From the NCBI GenBank assembly GCA_002084765.1, contig NBMB01000002.1:60074-124073 (forward strand): DNA of 64,000 bases. The letters run 5' to 3'. The notes beneath the pieces were generated by a model, which saw nothing but the letters and a program-made list of their open reading frames with translations, searched no databases and had not been told where the DNA came from. The position numbers and the translations under genes were made by a program. This document shows positions 28,147 through 35,755 of the stretch, in pieces. Numbering within the stretch: the first letter of the stretch is position 1; every line of letters begins with the position of its first letter. The DNA comes from Candidatus Cloacimonetes bacterium 4572_55. Lineage in GTDB: Bacteria > 4572-55.

Positions 28147-28203
28147 ACAAAATTTTTATCTCCACTCATTATTAATCTATTTTCAACTCCTTCAACATAC
28201 GGT

Positions 28204-28248
28204 TTGCTAATAAGGGTTGCTAATAAGGGTTGCTAATAAGGGTTGCTA
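28204..28248. repeat. 13-bp tandem repeat, about 3.4 copies
   Basis: The unit TTGCTAATAAGGG is repeated at 28204, 28217 and 28230, followed by a partial copy. It is intergenic, upstream of both the minus-strand pullulanase gene and the plus-strand epimerase. It has no spacer structure and is not a CRISPR. It could be a slippage-prone regulatory tract. Confidence 0.85.
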
Positions 28249-28383
28249 TGAAATAACACTATGGATTGCAATTTGTCAATACCAAAAAATCCCAACGGTT
28301 TCTAATTTTTAGTTATTCTAATTTTAGTCATAGTGTTGTGCGGATCAGTTCACTCTAAATTTTGGGCGCGCCGGATTTTCATA

Positions 28384-28412
28384 TTGACAGCCGACGTGGG
28401 ATCATGTATACA
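28384..28412 (+). promoter_or_regulatory. sigma70-type promoter of epimerase-dehydrogenase operon
   Basis: TTGACA (28384-28389), 17-base spacer, TATACA (28407-28412), 59 bp before the epimerase start, with AGGAGGAAGC as ribosome site directly before the ATG. This is one of the best consensus matches in the window. Confidence 0.7.
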
Positions 28413-28471
28413 TATTTTGTCTACCGTGACTGTGGAAAATTTGGTTCACAAAAGACCCGAAGGAGGAAGCA

Positions 28472-29599
28472 ATGAAAATTATACGTATCGAACTTAATCA
28501 TATTTCTGTGCCGTTGGAAAAGGCTTATAAACTCGCCAAGCACTATGGAACCGTAACTCACGCGGACGCGATTATTGCCAAAGTTTTTACGGATCAAGGG
28601 ATTATCGGGCTGGGCGAGGCGGATCCCCTTAGCCCTTTTACTATAGAAACGCCGGATTCGGTTATGACGGCTATCCGGGATGAAATCGCTCCACAGATTC
28701 TGGGTCAAGATCCGACACAGATTGACAGCGTGGAGTCTCAGCTTGACACGTCGATTTCTGGAAATCTCATGGCGCGTGGAGCTGTCAATATGGCACTTTT
28801 TGATATTACCGGAAAATATCATAATAAACCCGCGCACCATTTTCTTGGCGAGTTGCGCCAGAAAAAAATCCCTCTGTTTATTGGTATGGGATGCGGAACG
28901 CCAGATGAAGACAGCGTCAATATACGGGAGCTGATCGCGCAACAGTATTACGGGATTATGATAAAAATGGGCGCATTTTCGATCCCAGAAGAAATCGAGA
29001 GAATGATCTCGGCTAAAAAACAATTTGGGGACAAAGTCGTGCTTTTAGTTGATGCAAATCAGGGCTGGAGCGAGGCTGAGACCCTACAGTTTCTCGAAGG
29101 CATAAAAGATTTCCCGCCGGATATGATCGAACAGCCCATAAAACGAGGCGATGCGGATGCTTTAAAACGCATTCGAGATCAATCGGAAATCCCGATCTGC
29201 GCGGATGAAGGCGTCGCGTCGTTTGAGGACGCAAAAGAGCTGATCCACGCGAGAGCGGTTGATGCGTTCAGCATCAAAGTTTCAAAAAATGGAGGTATAA
29301 GTAAGTCTAAAGTTATCACGGATTTATCTCAAAAAAACGATGTCAAATGCTTGATGAATAGTATGCTTGAATTTGGCATTTCGCAAGCGGCTTCATTGCA
29401 CTTGGCTTGTACCTTGCCAAATTTGATTGACACGGGGCATGCGTATGGATCTACTTTGAGAATGGGCGATAGAGTGACAGATTTTTCTAATAATATTGCA
29501 AAGTCGATTGTCACTGTCCCGGATGCGCCAGGGCTGGGCGTGGCTCTGATTGCGGAAAAACTTGAGAAATATACCCAAAATGTGGTCACAATTTATTAA
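28472..29599 (+). CDS. enolase-superfamily racemase/epimerase (dipeptide epimerase-like)
   Basis: A 375-residue enolase-superfamily enzyme of the muconate-lactonizing/mandelate racemase type. The capping domain holds LSPFTIETPDSV. The barrel shows the proton-abstracting lysine in YGIMIKMGAF, metal ligands Asp (LLVDANQGWS), Glu (MIEQPIKRGD) and Asp-Glu (CADEGVASF), and the second lysine in FSIKVSKNGGI. The family racemises or cycloisomerises acids and dipeptides. The KxK variant of L-Ala-D/L-Glu epimerases is reduced to IKM, so the exact substrate is open. It is followed 51 bp later by an octopine/nopaline-type dehydrogenase, which suggests that the pair handles an amino-acid-derived or opine-like metabolite. 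Confidence 0.82.
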   Translation: MKIIRIELNHISVPLEKAYKLAKHYGTVTHADAIIAKVFTDQGIIGLGEADPLSPFTIETPDSVMTAIRDEIAPQILGQDPTQIDSVESQLDTSISGNLMARGAVNMALFDITGKYHNKPAHHFLGELRQKKIPLFIGMGCGTPDEDSVNIRELIAQQYYGIMIKMGAFSIPEEIERMISAKKQFGDKVVLLVDANQGWSEAETLQFLEGIKDFPPDMIEQPIKRGDADALKRIRDQSEIPICADEGVASFEDAKELIHARAVDAFSIKVSKNGGISKSKVITDLSQKNDVKCLMNSMLEFGISQAASLHLACTLPNLIDTGHAYGSTLRMGDRVTDFSNNIAKSIVTVPDAPGLGVALIAEKLEKYTQNVVTIY

Positions 29600-29650
29600 A
29601 CTTTGTTGTTTAATTTAAACACGTAACGATCCAAATGGAAGGAGATGATT

Positions 29651-30766
29651 ATGTCAAAAGAAAAAATCGCGGTGATCGGGGCTGGAAACCTTGGTCAGGC
29701 AATGGCTGGACATTTTGCTTTAAAAGGGCATCAGGTGAGCATTCAAAATCGAAGTCATTCGAAAATTGACGACATCAATTCACGGGGTGGCATCCTGATG
29801 AAAGGCGTCATAAATGGACTTGCCAAAATGGAGGTGGCTTCATACGATTTTGCAGATGTTGTGCCAGGTCGAGATATGATTATGGTGACTGTGCCAGCAT
29901 CGAGCCACGCAGATATTGCGCGCAAAATCGGGAAATATCTGGAACCAGGTCAGATTGTCATGCTGCATCCGGGTCACACATTCGGTGCGTTTGAATTTCA
30001 CAATACTTTGCTCGGCATGGGGATTGACACGCTGATCACTATTGGCGAGATTCAGACTTCGTTGATCACCTGCCGGTTGATCGGTCCCGCAGAAGTGATG
30101 GCGTCCGGTATAAAAACCAGGCTGCCTATATCCATATTTCCGGCGAATCATGGATTTGATAAGGCGGAATTGCTCTTTAAAATATACCCCACATCTGTCA
30201 AGGCTCCCAATGTCCTGAAGACCAGTTTGGAGAATTTAAACGCGGTTGTGCATCCACCCGTTACCTTGCTCAATACTGGCAGAATTGACTCGGCAGTCGA
30301 TTTTCTCTATTATTGGGAAGGATTTACGCCCTCTATCTCTCATGTGGTGCAAGCTCTCGACGCGGAGAGACTCCTCCTGGCAGACGCGCTGGGGGTTGAG
30401 GTGATCACTCTTCAGGGGTTCTTTGCATCCGCGTATCCGACAAAAGGCGAAGAATTGTGGGAAAAAATTCGATCAAATGAGGCGTACCGCAAAATAACAG
30501 CACCAAAATCTATGAAAACTCGCCTGATCTTAGAGGATCTGCCGACCGGATTGGTTCCATATTCAAGCCTGGGCCAAGAATTCGGCATTCCGACTCCTCT
30601 CTGCGACGCGTTTATTGACGTATCTAATGCCATGATGATGACGGATTTCCGAAAGGAAGGACGCACTCTCGAAAATCTGGGTCTGACGGGTCAAGGCGCA
30701 GATGGTATCAGATATTTTGCGGAAACCGGTAAGAGGATAAAGAGGTCCGCAGATTACGCGGATTGA
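29651..30766 (+). CDS. NAD/NADP octopine/nopaline-type dehydrogenase
   Basis: The 371-residue protein starts with the dinucleotide-binding motif IAVIGAGNLGQAMAGHFALKGH. The octopine dehydrogenase C-terminal helical domain follows at about residues 185-330 (NVLKTSLENLNAVVHPP, then YYWEGFTPSISHVVQALDAE). The His-Pro pair in NAVVHPP matches the family's substrate-site motif. Members reduce imines of an amino acid and an oxo-acid to opines, or oxidise them. The start at 29651 is six bases after GGAGG-like AAGGAG; ATG at 29645 is too close. The last residues (RSADYAD) are encoded by the first unit of a 31-bp tandem repeat, so the natural C-terminus may have been altered. A partial copy of the gene end lies at 36989. 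Confidence 0.85.
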   Translation: MSKEKIAVIGAGNLGQAMAGHFALKGHQVSIQNRSHSKIDDINSRGGILMKGVINGLAKMEVASYDFADVVPGRDMIMVTVPASSHADIARKIGKYLEPGQIVMLHPGHTFGAFEFHNTLLGMGIDTLITIGEIQTSLITCRLIGPAEVMASGIKTRLPISIFPANHGFDKAELLFKIYPTSVKAPNVLKTSLENLNAVVHPPVTLLNTGRIDSAVDFLYYWEGFTPSISHVVQALDAERLLLADALGVEVITLQGFFASAYPTKGEELWEKIRSNEAYRKITAPKSMKTRLILEDLPTGLVPYSSLGQEFGIPTPLCDAFIDVSNAMMMTDFRKEGRTLENLGLTGQGADGIRYFAETGKRIKRSADYAD

Positions 30767-30846
30767 TTGAAGGAGGTCCGCAGATTACGCGGATTGATTG
30801 AAGGAGGTCCGCAGATTACGCGGATTGATTGAAGGAGGTCCGCAGA
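30744..30846. repeat. 31-bp tandem repeat, four units, overlapping the dehydrogenase stop
   Basis: GGTCCGCAGATTACGCGGAT starts at 30744, 30775 and 30806, with a truncated fourth copy at 30837. Units are 31 bp and near identical. The first unit contains the dehydrogenase stop codon. A related copy at 37049 precedes the restriction-methylation gene, and shorter relatives occur in other intergenic gaps. Confidence 0.9.
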
Positions 30847-31078
30847 TGGGACAGTTTCTCATCGCACTTGATCCAGCAAATTTTTTCTGGCCATGAGTTC
30901 TCCCTCAGAAAGATATTGACAAAGAGTAAGGAACCTGTTAAAATGCTCTCGGTCTTGATTCCCGATCAGAAGACACTGTTTTTACTTTTGAATCAAGGGA
31001 ATTACGGAAAAACGTCCGCCTATCATCGCTATACGGGATATAAAGCGGAATTTTTTCCAGATAACACATCTGTTTAGT
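30847..31078 (+). other. non-coding leader with small duplicated fragment of the restriction gene start
   Basis: At 30847-30872 the sequence matches, with an internal gap, the first codons of the restriction-methylation gene at 37130 (GGGACAG, then TTTCTC and TCGCACTTGA). The rest holds the promoter of the Gabija-like operon and an open but unsupported 44-codon frame from 30943 to 31077 that overlaps the -10 box. I do not regard that frame as a gene. Confidence 0.5.
30916..30944 (+). promoter_or_regulatory. near-consensus promoter of the Gabija-like operon
   Basis: TTGACA (30916-30921), exactly 17 bases, TAAAAT (30939-30944). It lies about 200 bp before the ATPase start and gives a long leader. 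Confidence 0.6.
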
Positions 31079-31144
31079 ATGTTAGTTGATTTTTGTCCGT
31101 CTACAAGTTACAGTAAAATATTCAAATATGGGAAGAAAGGGAAA

Positions 31145-32278
31145 ATGTTTATAAAAGAAATAATAATTGATAATTTTAAATGTTTTGAAGGTAGGTTTCG
31201 ATTAGAATTAAATGAAGAACTTAATATCTTAGTTGGTGATAATGAAGCTGGAAAATCTACTATTTTAGAAGCTATTCATTTAGCTCTTTCAGGTTGGATT
31301 TATGGGAAGTATTTAACAACTGAACTTACGCAATCTCTTTTTAATATTCAAGTTGTAAAAAATTATATAAAAAGCTTAGAAACCGAAAATAGTTTGGCTC
31401 CACCAAGAATTTTAATTGAATTGTTTTTTGAGATTGAAGATGATTCATTAAAAGCACTTTTTGAAGGCAATGGGAATAGTCTAAAAAGAAAAGCATGTGG
31501 GATACAGTTTATAATATCTTTTAATGGGAAATATCAAGAAGAGTACAACTTTTTGTTAGGAGATACTGATGGAATTGGCTCGCTTCCGATAGAATACTAT
31601 GATTTTTCTTGGTCTTCATTTGCTCGGGATGATAGATTAACACCAAAAACAATTCCATTTAAATCTTCTCTTATTGATTCAGCAAATAATCGCTATAAAA
31701 GTGGATCTGATGTTTACATTTCTCGCATTATTCGGGATTTTCTTTCTGATGAACAAAAAGTAAAAATTTCTCAAGCACATAGAAAACTAAAAGATTCCTT
31801 TGCAGAAAATGTTGTTATTAAGGAAGTAAATGAAAAAATGCAACAAGAAGAAATATCTGATAAAAAAGTTGAATTGTCTGTTGATATGTCAACAAAAACG
31901 GCTTGGGAAACAAGTATAACAACATACTTAGACGATATACCCTTTAGTTATATAGGTGGAGGCGAGCAGTGTTTGGTAAAAACAAAATTGGCTCTGAGTC
32001 ATAAAAAATCACAAGAGGCAAATATTTTATTACTCGAAGAACCTGAAAATCATTTATCTCATGCAAAGCTAAATAAACTTATCAAGTACATAAAAGATAG
32101 CCACGAAAAAAAGCAAATAATTGTATCTACTCATAGCAGTTTTGTAGCAAATAAACTGGGTCTTGGAAGTCTAATATTATTAAATACTGACACAAAAACA
32201 AATAAAAGAAACGAGATAAGAACAAAGGATTTAGATGGAGAAACTAAAAAATATTTTGAAAAACTATGCTGGTTTTGA
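31145..32278 (+). CDS. OLD-family ATPase domain, GajA-like N-terminal part
   Basis: The 377-residue product is an ABC-type ATPase: NFKCFEG start, Walker A GDNEAGKSTILEAI near residue 34, signature region IGGGEQCLVKTKLAL, Walker B ANILLLEEPENHLSHAKL, and an STHSSF switch histidine. It stops at LCWF, just before the TOPRIM domain that normally continues the same chain in OLD-family nucleases. The start at 31145 follows GAAAGGGAAA. The downstream TOPRIM frame overlaps by 44 bp in the +1 frame. The final codons UUU-UGA resemble the RF2 frameshift site, and a +1 slip there would give a fused protein. With the helicase downstream this is a Gabija-like anti-phage system. The DNA is far more AT-rich than its surroundings, indicating transfer. 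Confidence 0.82.
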   Translation: MFIKEIIIDNFKCFEGRFRLELNEELNILVGDNEAGKSTILEAIHLALSGWIYGKYLTTELTQSLFNIQVVKNYIKSLETENSLAPPRILIELFFEIEDDSLKALFEGNGNSLKRKACGIQFIISFNGKYQEEYNFLLGDTDGIGSLPIEYYDFSWSSFARDDRLTPKTIPFKSSLIDSANNRYKSGSDVYISRIIRDFLSDEQKVKISQAHRKLKDSFAENVVIKEVNEKMQQEEISDKKVELSVDMSTKTAWETSITTYLDDIPFSYIGGGEQCLVKTKLALSHKKSQEANILLLEEPENHLSHAKLNKLIKYIKDSHEKKQIIVSTHSSFVANKLGLGSLILLNTDTKTNKRNEIRTKDLDGETKKYFEKLCWF

Positions 32279-32804
32279 TACTTTGAGATTAATTCTTTGT
32301 CGAAAAGCAATTTTAGTAGAAGGTCCTTCTGATGAATTGATAGTGCAAAAGGCATATATACGTAAAAAAAATGGAGAACTTCCAATTGAAGACGAGGTTG
32401 ATGTCATTTCAGTAGGAACTTCTTTTTTGAGATTTTTAGAAATTGCAGAAAAAATAAAAAAACCAGTTGCGGTAGTAACTGATAATGATGGAAATTATGA
32501 AAGTAAAGTTCAGAAAAAATACAAACTCTATGGAAATTGTTCGACAATACAAATCTGTTCGGATTCAAACAATACATTGAATACGCTTGAGCCGCAAATT
32601 GTGGAGGCAAATAAAAAACAATTGGATACTTTAAGAAAAATCTTAGGTATTGTAAAGAAAGACTACCCTGATACACAATCAATCAGTGATTATATGCAAA
32701 AACATAAAACAGATTGTGCATTAAAAGTATTTGATACCGATGAAGATATAAAATTTCCTCAGTATATTTTAGATGCAATCGGGTGGGAATATGAGCAAGA
32801 ATAA
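32235..32804 (+). CDS. OLD-family TOPRIM nuclease domain, GajA-like C-terminal part
   Basis: A 189-residue TOPRIM domain. KAILVEGPSDELIVQKAY holds the conserved Glu, VVTDNDGNYES is the DxD motif, and LNTLEPQIVEA carries the later acidic residue. In GajA and other OLD proteins this domain follows the ATPase and cuts DNA. Here it is a separate frame whose ATG at 32235 has AAAGGA five bases upstream, so independent translation is credible. Homology to the TOPRIM linker (FDTLRLILCRKA) starts at the point where the ATPase frame stops. It may therefore be expressed by frameshifting as well, or the single gene may have been broken by a one-base insertion. It overlaps the helicase start by 14 bp. Confidence 0.82.
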   Translation: MEKLKNILKNYAGFDTLRLILCRKAILVEGPSDELIVQKAYIRKKNGELPIEDEVDVISVGTSFLRFLEIAEKIKKPVAVVTDNDGNYESKVQKKYKLYGNCSTIQICSDSNNTLNTLEPQIVEANKKQLDTLRKILGIVKKDYPDTQSISDYMQKHKTDCALKVFDTDEDIKFPQYILDAIGWEYEQE

Positions 32805-33915
32805 ATTATTGATTGCGGTGGCTGGATCCGGAAAAACAACCTTTTTAATTGAAAAAGCAAAAAAAATAAAAGATGAAAATGTTCTAATTACCACGTATAC
32901 TGAAGCAAATAAAGCAGAAATTACGATGAAATTTAATGGCAATATTCCGAAAAATATCACTATTCAAACTTGGTTTTCTTTTTTGTTACAACATGGTGTT
33001 AGACCGTATCAAAGTGAAATGAATAATGATTTGCAAAAAAAAAAAATAGGTTTCTATCTTACGGAAGGAGCCTCTGGAACTTACAAGGGAACAAATGGAA
33101 GAACCTACTCTTATGGAGAAACAAAAAATTTTTATAAATGTTATTTTACCAAAAGTTTAAAAATATATTCTGACAAAATTTCTAAATTTATTGTTAAATG
33201 CAATCAAAAAACAAATGGCGAAATAACTAACAGAATAGCCAGGATATATCCACATATTTACATTGATGAAATCCAAGACTTAGCGGGCTGGGAATTAGAA
33301 ATATTAAAATTGTTTCTTAATTCCAATTCTAACATTTTGCTGGTTGGTGATCCAAGGCAAGTTACATATTTAACTCATCACTCATCAAAATACAAAAAAT
33401 ATAAAAATGGAAAAATAAAAGAGTTCATTGAAAATGAATGTAATAAAAAGGAAAAAGTATGTGATATTGATGAAACCACGCTTCAAAAATTTCATAGAAA
33501 TAATCAGGAAATTTGTGAATTCTCCTCAAAACTTTTTCCTGAATATCCTTCTTGTGATCCTTGTACATGTGAAAAATGTAGGAACTACACTATGCCTCAA
33601 GAAGGAGTATTTTTAGTAAAAGAAGAAGGTGTTAATGAATATTGTAAAAAATATTACCCCATCATTTTGAGAGAAAAATTGGCAATTCATCCAGAGTGGA
33701 ATTATGGAAAATCAAAAGGATTAACTTTTGATAGAGTTCTTATTTATCCAACAAAGCCTATTGTCAATTGGATTAAAGACCAGAATTCAAAATTAGCCCC
33801 GACAAGCCGTTGCAAATTTTATGTTGCTTTGACAAGGGCAAGATATAGCGTAGGAATTGTTTGTGATTATAATGATAACACAAATTATATTGATGGATTA
33901 GAAAAGTATAAATGA
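32791..33915 (+). CDS. UvrD-like superfamily 1 helicase, GajB-like
   Basis: The 374-residue compact helicase shows all main SF1 motifs: Walker A VAGSGKTTFLIEKA, TTYTEANKAEI, motif II IYIDEIQDLAGWE, motif III LLVGDPRQVTY, motif IV LQKFHRNNQEICEF, motif V KGLTFDRVLIYPT, and motif VI KFYVALTRARYSVGI. A CDPCTCEKC cluster near residue 258 may bind zinc. It lacks room for the 2B domain of long UvrD. An OLD/TOPRIM nuclease with a UvrD helicase defines Gabija, where GajB senses or uses nucleotides and DNA ends to activate GajA. The start at 32791 overlaps the previous gene, and a GGTGGGA ribosome site precedes it. An attC site follows 58 bp after the stop. Confidence 0.85.
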   Translation: MSKNKLLIAVAGSGKTTFLIEKAKKIKDENVLITTYTEANKAEITMKFNGNIPKNITIQTWFSFLLQHGVRPYQSEMNNDLQKKKIGFYLTEGASGTYKGTNGRTYSYGETKNFYKCYFTKSLKIYSDKISKFIVKCNQKTNGEITNRIARIYPHIYIDEIQDLAGWELEILKLFLNSNSNILLVGDPRQVTYLTHHSSKYKKYKNGKIKEFIENECNKKEKVCDIDETTLQKFHRNNQEICEFSSKLFPEYPSCDPCTCEKCRNYTMPQEGVFLVKEEGVNEYCKKYYPIILREKLAIHPEWNYGKSKGLTFDRVLIYPTKPIVNWIKDQNSKLAPTSRCKFYVALTRARYSVGIVCDYNDNTNYIDGLEKYK

Positions 33916-33972
33916 AATACGGAATTCGCTAAAGACTTCGTTTCAATTAATAGGTGTAAAAATAAACTTACA

Positions 33973-34102
33973 ACCTAACTATAAATGCAGCGGACTGGCT
34001 ACTCTCGTAGCTTTTTAGACAGTTTTTCGGAAATCCAAATTTTTTTCGGCTTTAGAGGGTTTTGTGCTATTTAATCGCGGTCGGCTTAAGTCAGTGTTAG
34101 CC
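33973..34102 (+). other. integron attC recombination site 1
   Basis: R'' is ACCTAAC (33973-33979, a perfect RYYYAAC), followed by the L''-like CAGCGGAC. The far end reads GTCGGCTTAAGTCAGT, then GTTAGCC (34096-34102). The reverse complement of the far end aligns with the near end (AAGCCGAC against CAGCGGAC), giving the imperfect palindrome with central spacer that defines attC. The GTCGGCTTAA-x-TCA-x-x-GTTAG form is close to class 1 cassette sites. Confidence 0.75.
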
Positions 34103-34104
34103 CC

Positions 34105-34131
34105 CGATTCGGGAGAAGAACCGAATTTTTT
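34105..34131 (+). terminator. short hairpin plus T-run just after attC site 1
   Basis: ATTCGG (34107-34112) pairs with CCGAAT (34121-34126) around an 8-base loop, followed by a six-base T-run (34126-34131). A related CCGAATTTTTTTCAT stretch, without the left arm, also follows attC site 3 at 36202-36216, so this is a shared cassette leader. Confidence 0.5.
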
Positions 34132-34249
34132 CATGGAAGAAACTCGGCTTCGTGAGATGGCTGTAATTTGTTGAAAATAAATCAATTACGGGATATTTAG
34201 CGATCGTCCGAAAAAACGAGTTTCTTAGTAGAGGTGGGCTAAGGTATTT

Positions 34250-34420
34250 GTGGATTCACAGTTGCGCCGATTTGAGAATTACGTTGTCATTGATAGAATA
34301 GATTGTGCAACTCGCCAACTTTATCTGAGAAATTTAGGCCGGGTTTGGCGGGTCGAGTCGGAGAGAAGTTCGGAGATAATTTATAATTTAAAGGCACGGG
34401 AATTACTTGGAGAAAGCTAA
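34250..34420 (+). CDS. small hypothetical protein ahead of DUF7718
   Basis: A 56-codon frame from GTG at 34250, with AAGG five bases upstream, ends in a TAA one base before the DUF7718 start. The peptide is charged and ends WRVESERSSEIIYNLKAREL. I do not recognise it. The tight junction with the next gene suggests translational coupling. A 20-bp stretch within it (34358-34377) recurs at 35095-35114, just before attC site 2, so it may be partly repeat-derived. Confidence 0.4.
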   Translation: MDSQLRRFENYVVIDRIDCATRQLYLRNLGRVWRVESERSSEIIYNLKARELLGES

Positions 34421-34421
34421 A

Positions 34422-34745
34422 ATGCGCTTGGTCGAGTTTCGACGTTTCTTGGATGATGATAACGCTTTACGGGTCAGATTCGAATTAGAGCGAGGGCGCA
34501 TTCTCAAATTTATGGTACAGTTGGAGTGCCGTTTTGGGGACAATGCTGGGTGGGTTCCCGTAGTTCGCTATGACACCGCACACGGTTTTGCACATTGCGA
34601 CAAGTTACATCCCTACGAAGTAGCGACGAAAACCGAGATGCCAACTTGCGATTACAATGAGGCCTTGACAATCGCAATGCATGACCTGGTGAACAATTGG
34701 CATACTTATCGAAGGAGATATGTACAATGGCTCAAACAAAGATAA
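34422..34745 (+). CDS. DUF7718-type protein
   Basis: The 107-residue protein has the motif VQLECRFGDNAGWVPVVRYD followed by TAHGFAHCDKLHP, which is typical of small proteins grouped as DUF7718. They usually occur beside DUF5647-like partners and toxin-antitoxin genes. The ATG at 34422 is chosen because GGAG lies nine bases upstream; a TTG at 34407 is possible. The last 19 bp overlap the next gene. The pair lies between attC sites 1 and 2, as one mobile cassette. Function is unknown; a toxin-antitoxin-like module is a guess from context. Confidence 0.65.
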   Translation: MRLVEFRRFLDDDNALRVRFELERGRILKFMVQLECRFGDNAGWVPVVRYDTAHGFAHCDKLHPYEVATKTEMPTCDYNEALTIAMHDLVNNWHTYRRRYVQWLKQR

Positions 34746-35047
34746 ATAGACCATCTGATGTTGTGGAACAGAACCTCCGGTTAACTGGGGAGATAATGCG
34801 CTATTTACTAAATAATCCGCATGTATTCAACTCCCTGCCAGACAATTTTGAATTGGTGGTTCTTCCAGAGGATGATCCGGACATACGTTTGTACAATTTG
34901 AACTTACTAGACAGGTATGGCAGCGAGGGAAAACCCATCGTGTTTGCGCGTATTCGATCCAAACCAACACGTATACCGGACTCTATCATCCCAAACCTGT
35001 TTGTGCCTATACCAGTTACGGAACGGGTTAGCACGGCAGTAATATAA
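34727..35047 (+). CDS. DUF5647-type protein, partner of DUF7718
   Basis: This 106-residue product starts at an ATG with GAAGGAGAT upstream, inside the end of the DUF7718 gene. The core reads LTGEIMRYLLNNPHVFNSL, then VVLPEDDPDIRLYNLNLLDRY and KPIVFARI, matching DUF5647. The family is small, soluble and uncharacterised. Overlap by 19 bp suggests coupled translation at a fixed ratio. attC site 2 begins 90 bp after the stop, so this gene ends the cassette. Confidence 0.65.
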   Translation: MAQTKINRPSDVVEQNLRLTGEIMRYLLNNPHVFNSLPDNFELVVLPEDDPDIRLYNLNLLDRYGSEGKPIVFARIRSKPTRIPDSIIPNLFVPIPVTERVSTAVI

Positions 35048-35137
35048 ACGAACCGAGAAAAGGTTTGGCTAGCATTGAAAAGTTGGACGGTCAAATCGGA
35101 GAGAAGTTCGGAGATGATCTGAAAGTTCAGTGGACGA

Positions 35138-35267
35138 TGCTAACATCCACAGCAGTTGACCTCCGGGGGCGCATCGGTGTTCGCAAGTTGGGTGATCAAT
35201 CATGTTCCGCGCTATTTTGAAAGTTTGTCGCTCGAAGCCTCGGAGGCAACTGAGTTCAGTGTTAAAA
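35138..35267 (+). other. integron attC recombination site 2
   Basis: TGCTAAC (35138-35144) is followed by CAGCAGTTGACCTCCG. The far end reads CGGAGGCAACTGAG, TTCAGT, then GTTAAAA (35261-35267). The two arms pair over CAGTTG(A)CCTCCG with a single bulged A, the extrahelical base expected in a folded bottom-strand attC. This is the clearest of the sites. Confidence 0.8.
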
Positions 35268-35317
35268 TCCATACAAAGGTTCTATCTCAGGTAGGATAGT
35301 AAGGAGTGGGCAACGAG

Positions 35318-35384
35318 GTCTACTTCTATCAACTGCACGTTGGGGCTCAAATCGAAACGAAGAAACTGGTTTTAATCCGGTAAG
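35318..35384 (+). pseudogene. FlgD/Por-type sorting-tail remnant, copy 1
   Basis: In frame, this 67-bp stretch encodes VYFYQLHVGAQIETKKLVLI plus a stop, which is the end of a FlgD-Ig/T9SS-type C-terminal tail. No signal peptide or main domain is attached. A 67-bp copy lies at 41898-41964. It is debris of a secreted-protein gene at the front of the cassette carrying DUF4258. Confidence 0.7.
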
Positions 35385-35410
35385 TATCGTCATTAATCAC
35401 ATGGTAAGAT

Positions 35411-35755
35411 ATGAAACTCAATAAACAAGAATTCATTCGTACTAAAGCAATTGAAAACCTTAATGATCCCGAAGGTCGGGAAATACTTTGGTCGCGGCAT
35501 GGTATCACCGAGCTATTGAACGATGATTTAAATCGAATTGAGGTTGAAAAGGCATTTACGACGTGTGAAATTATTGAAGATTGCCCAACGCAACATCGCC
35601 CATTGCCGGATTGTTTGGTCCTGAGCTTGTTGAAAAATTCAAAACCGATTCATGCCGTAGTAGCCATAGATGAAAATAGTGATCGAATTTTTGTGGTAAC
35701 TGTATATCGACCCTCAAAAGAGAGGTGGGAAAATGATTGGCGCACACGTAAATAA
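35411..35755 (+). CDS. DUF4258 protein, likely toxin
   Basis: The 114-residue product carries ILWSRHGITELLNDDLNRIEV with the DUF4258 R-H pair, then YRPLPDC-like HRPLPDCLVLSLL and RIFVVTVYRPSKERW at the end. DUF4258 proteins resemble RelE/BrnT-fold RNases and are often paired with a YgiT-type zinc-finger antitoxin, exactly as here. It overlaps the next gene by 23 bp. It lies in the cassette between attC sites 2 and 3. RNase activity is inferred from family pairing, not shown. Confidence 0.75.
   Translation: MKLNKQEFIRTKAIENLNDPEGREILWSRHGITELLNDDLNRIEVEKAFTTCEIIEDCPTQHRPLPDCLVLSLLKNSKPIHAVVAIDENSDRIFVVTVYRPSKERWENDWRTRK

Noticed and set aside
28204..28248. Short tandem repeats as a CRISPR array
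   Set aside because: The units are contiguous 13-mers with no spacers and no cas genes are in the window; the same applies to the 31-bp repeats at 30744.
30943..31077. A 44-codon gene before the Gabija-like operon
   Set aside because: Its start overlaps the -10 box of the operon promoter, there is no ribosome site, and the peptide is not recognisable.
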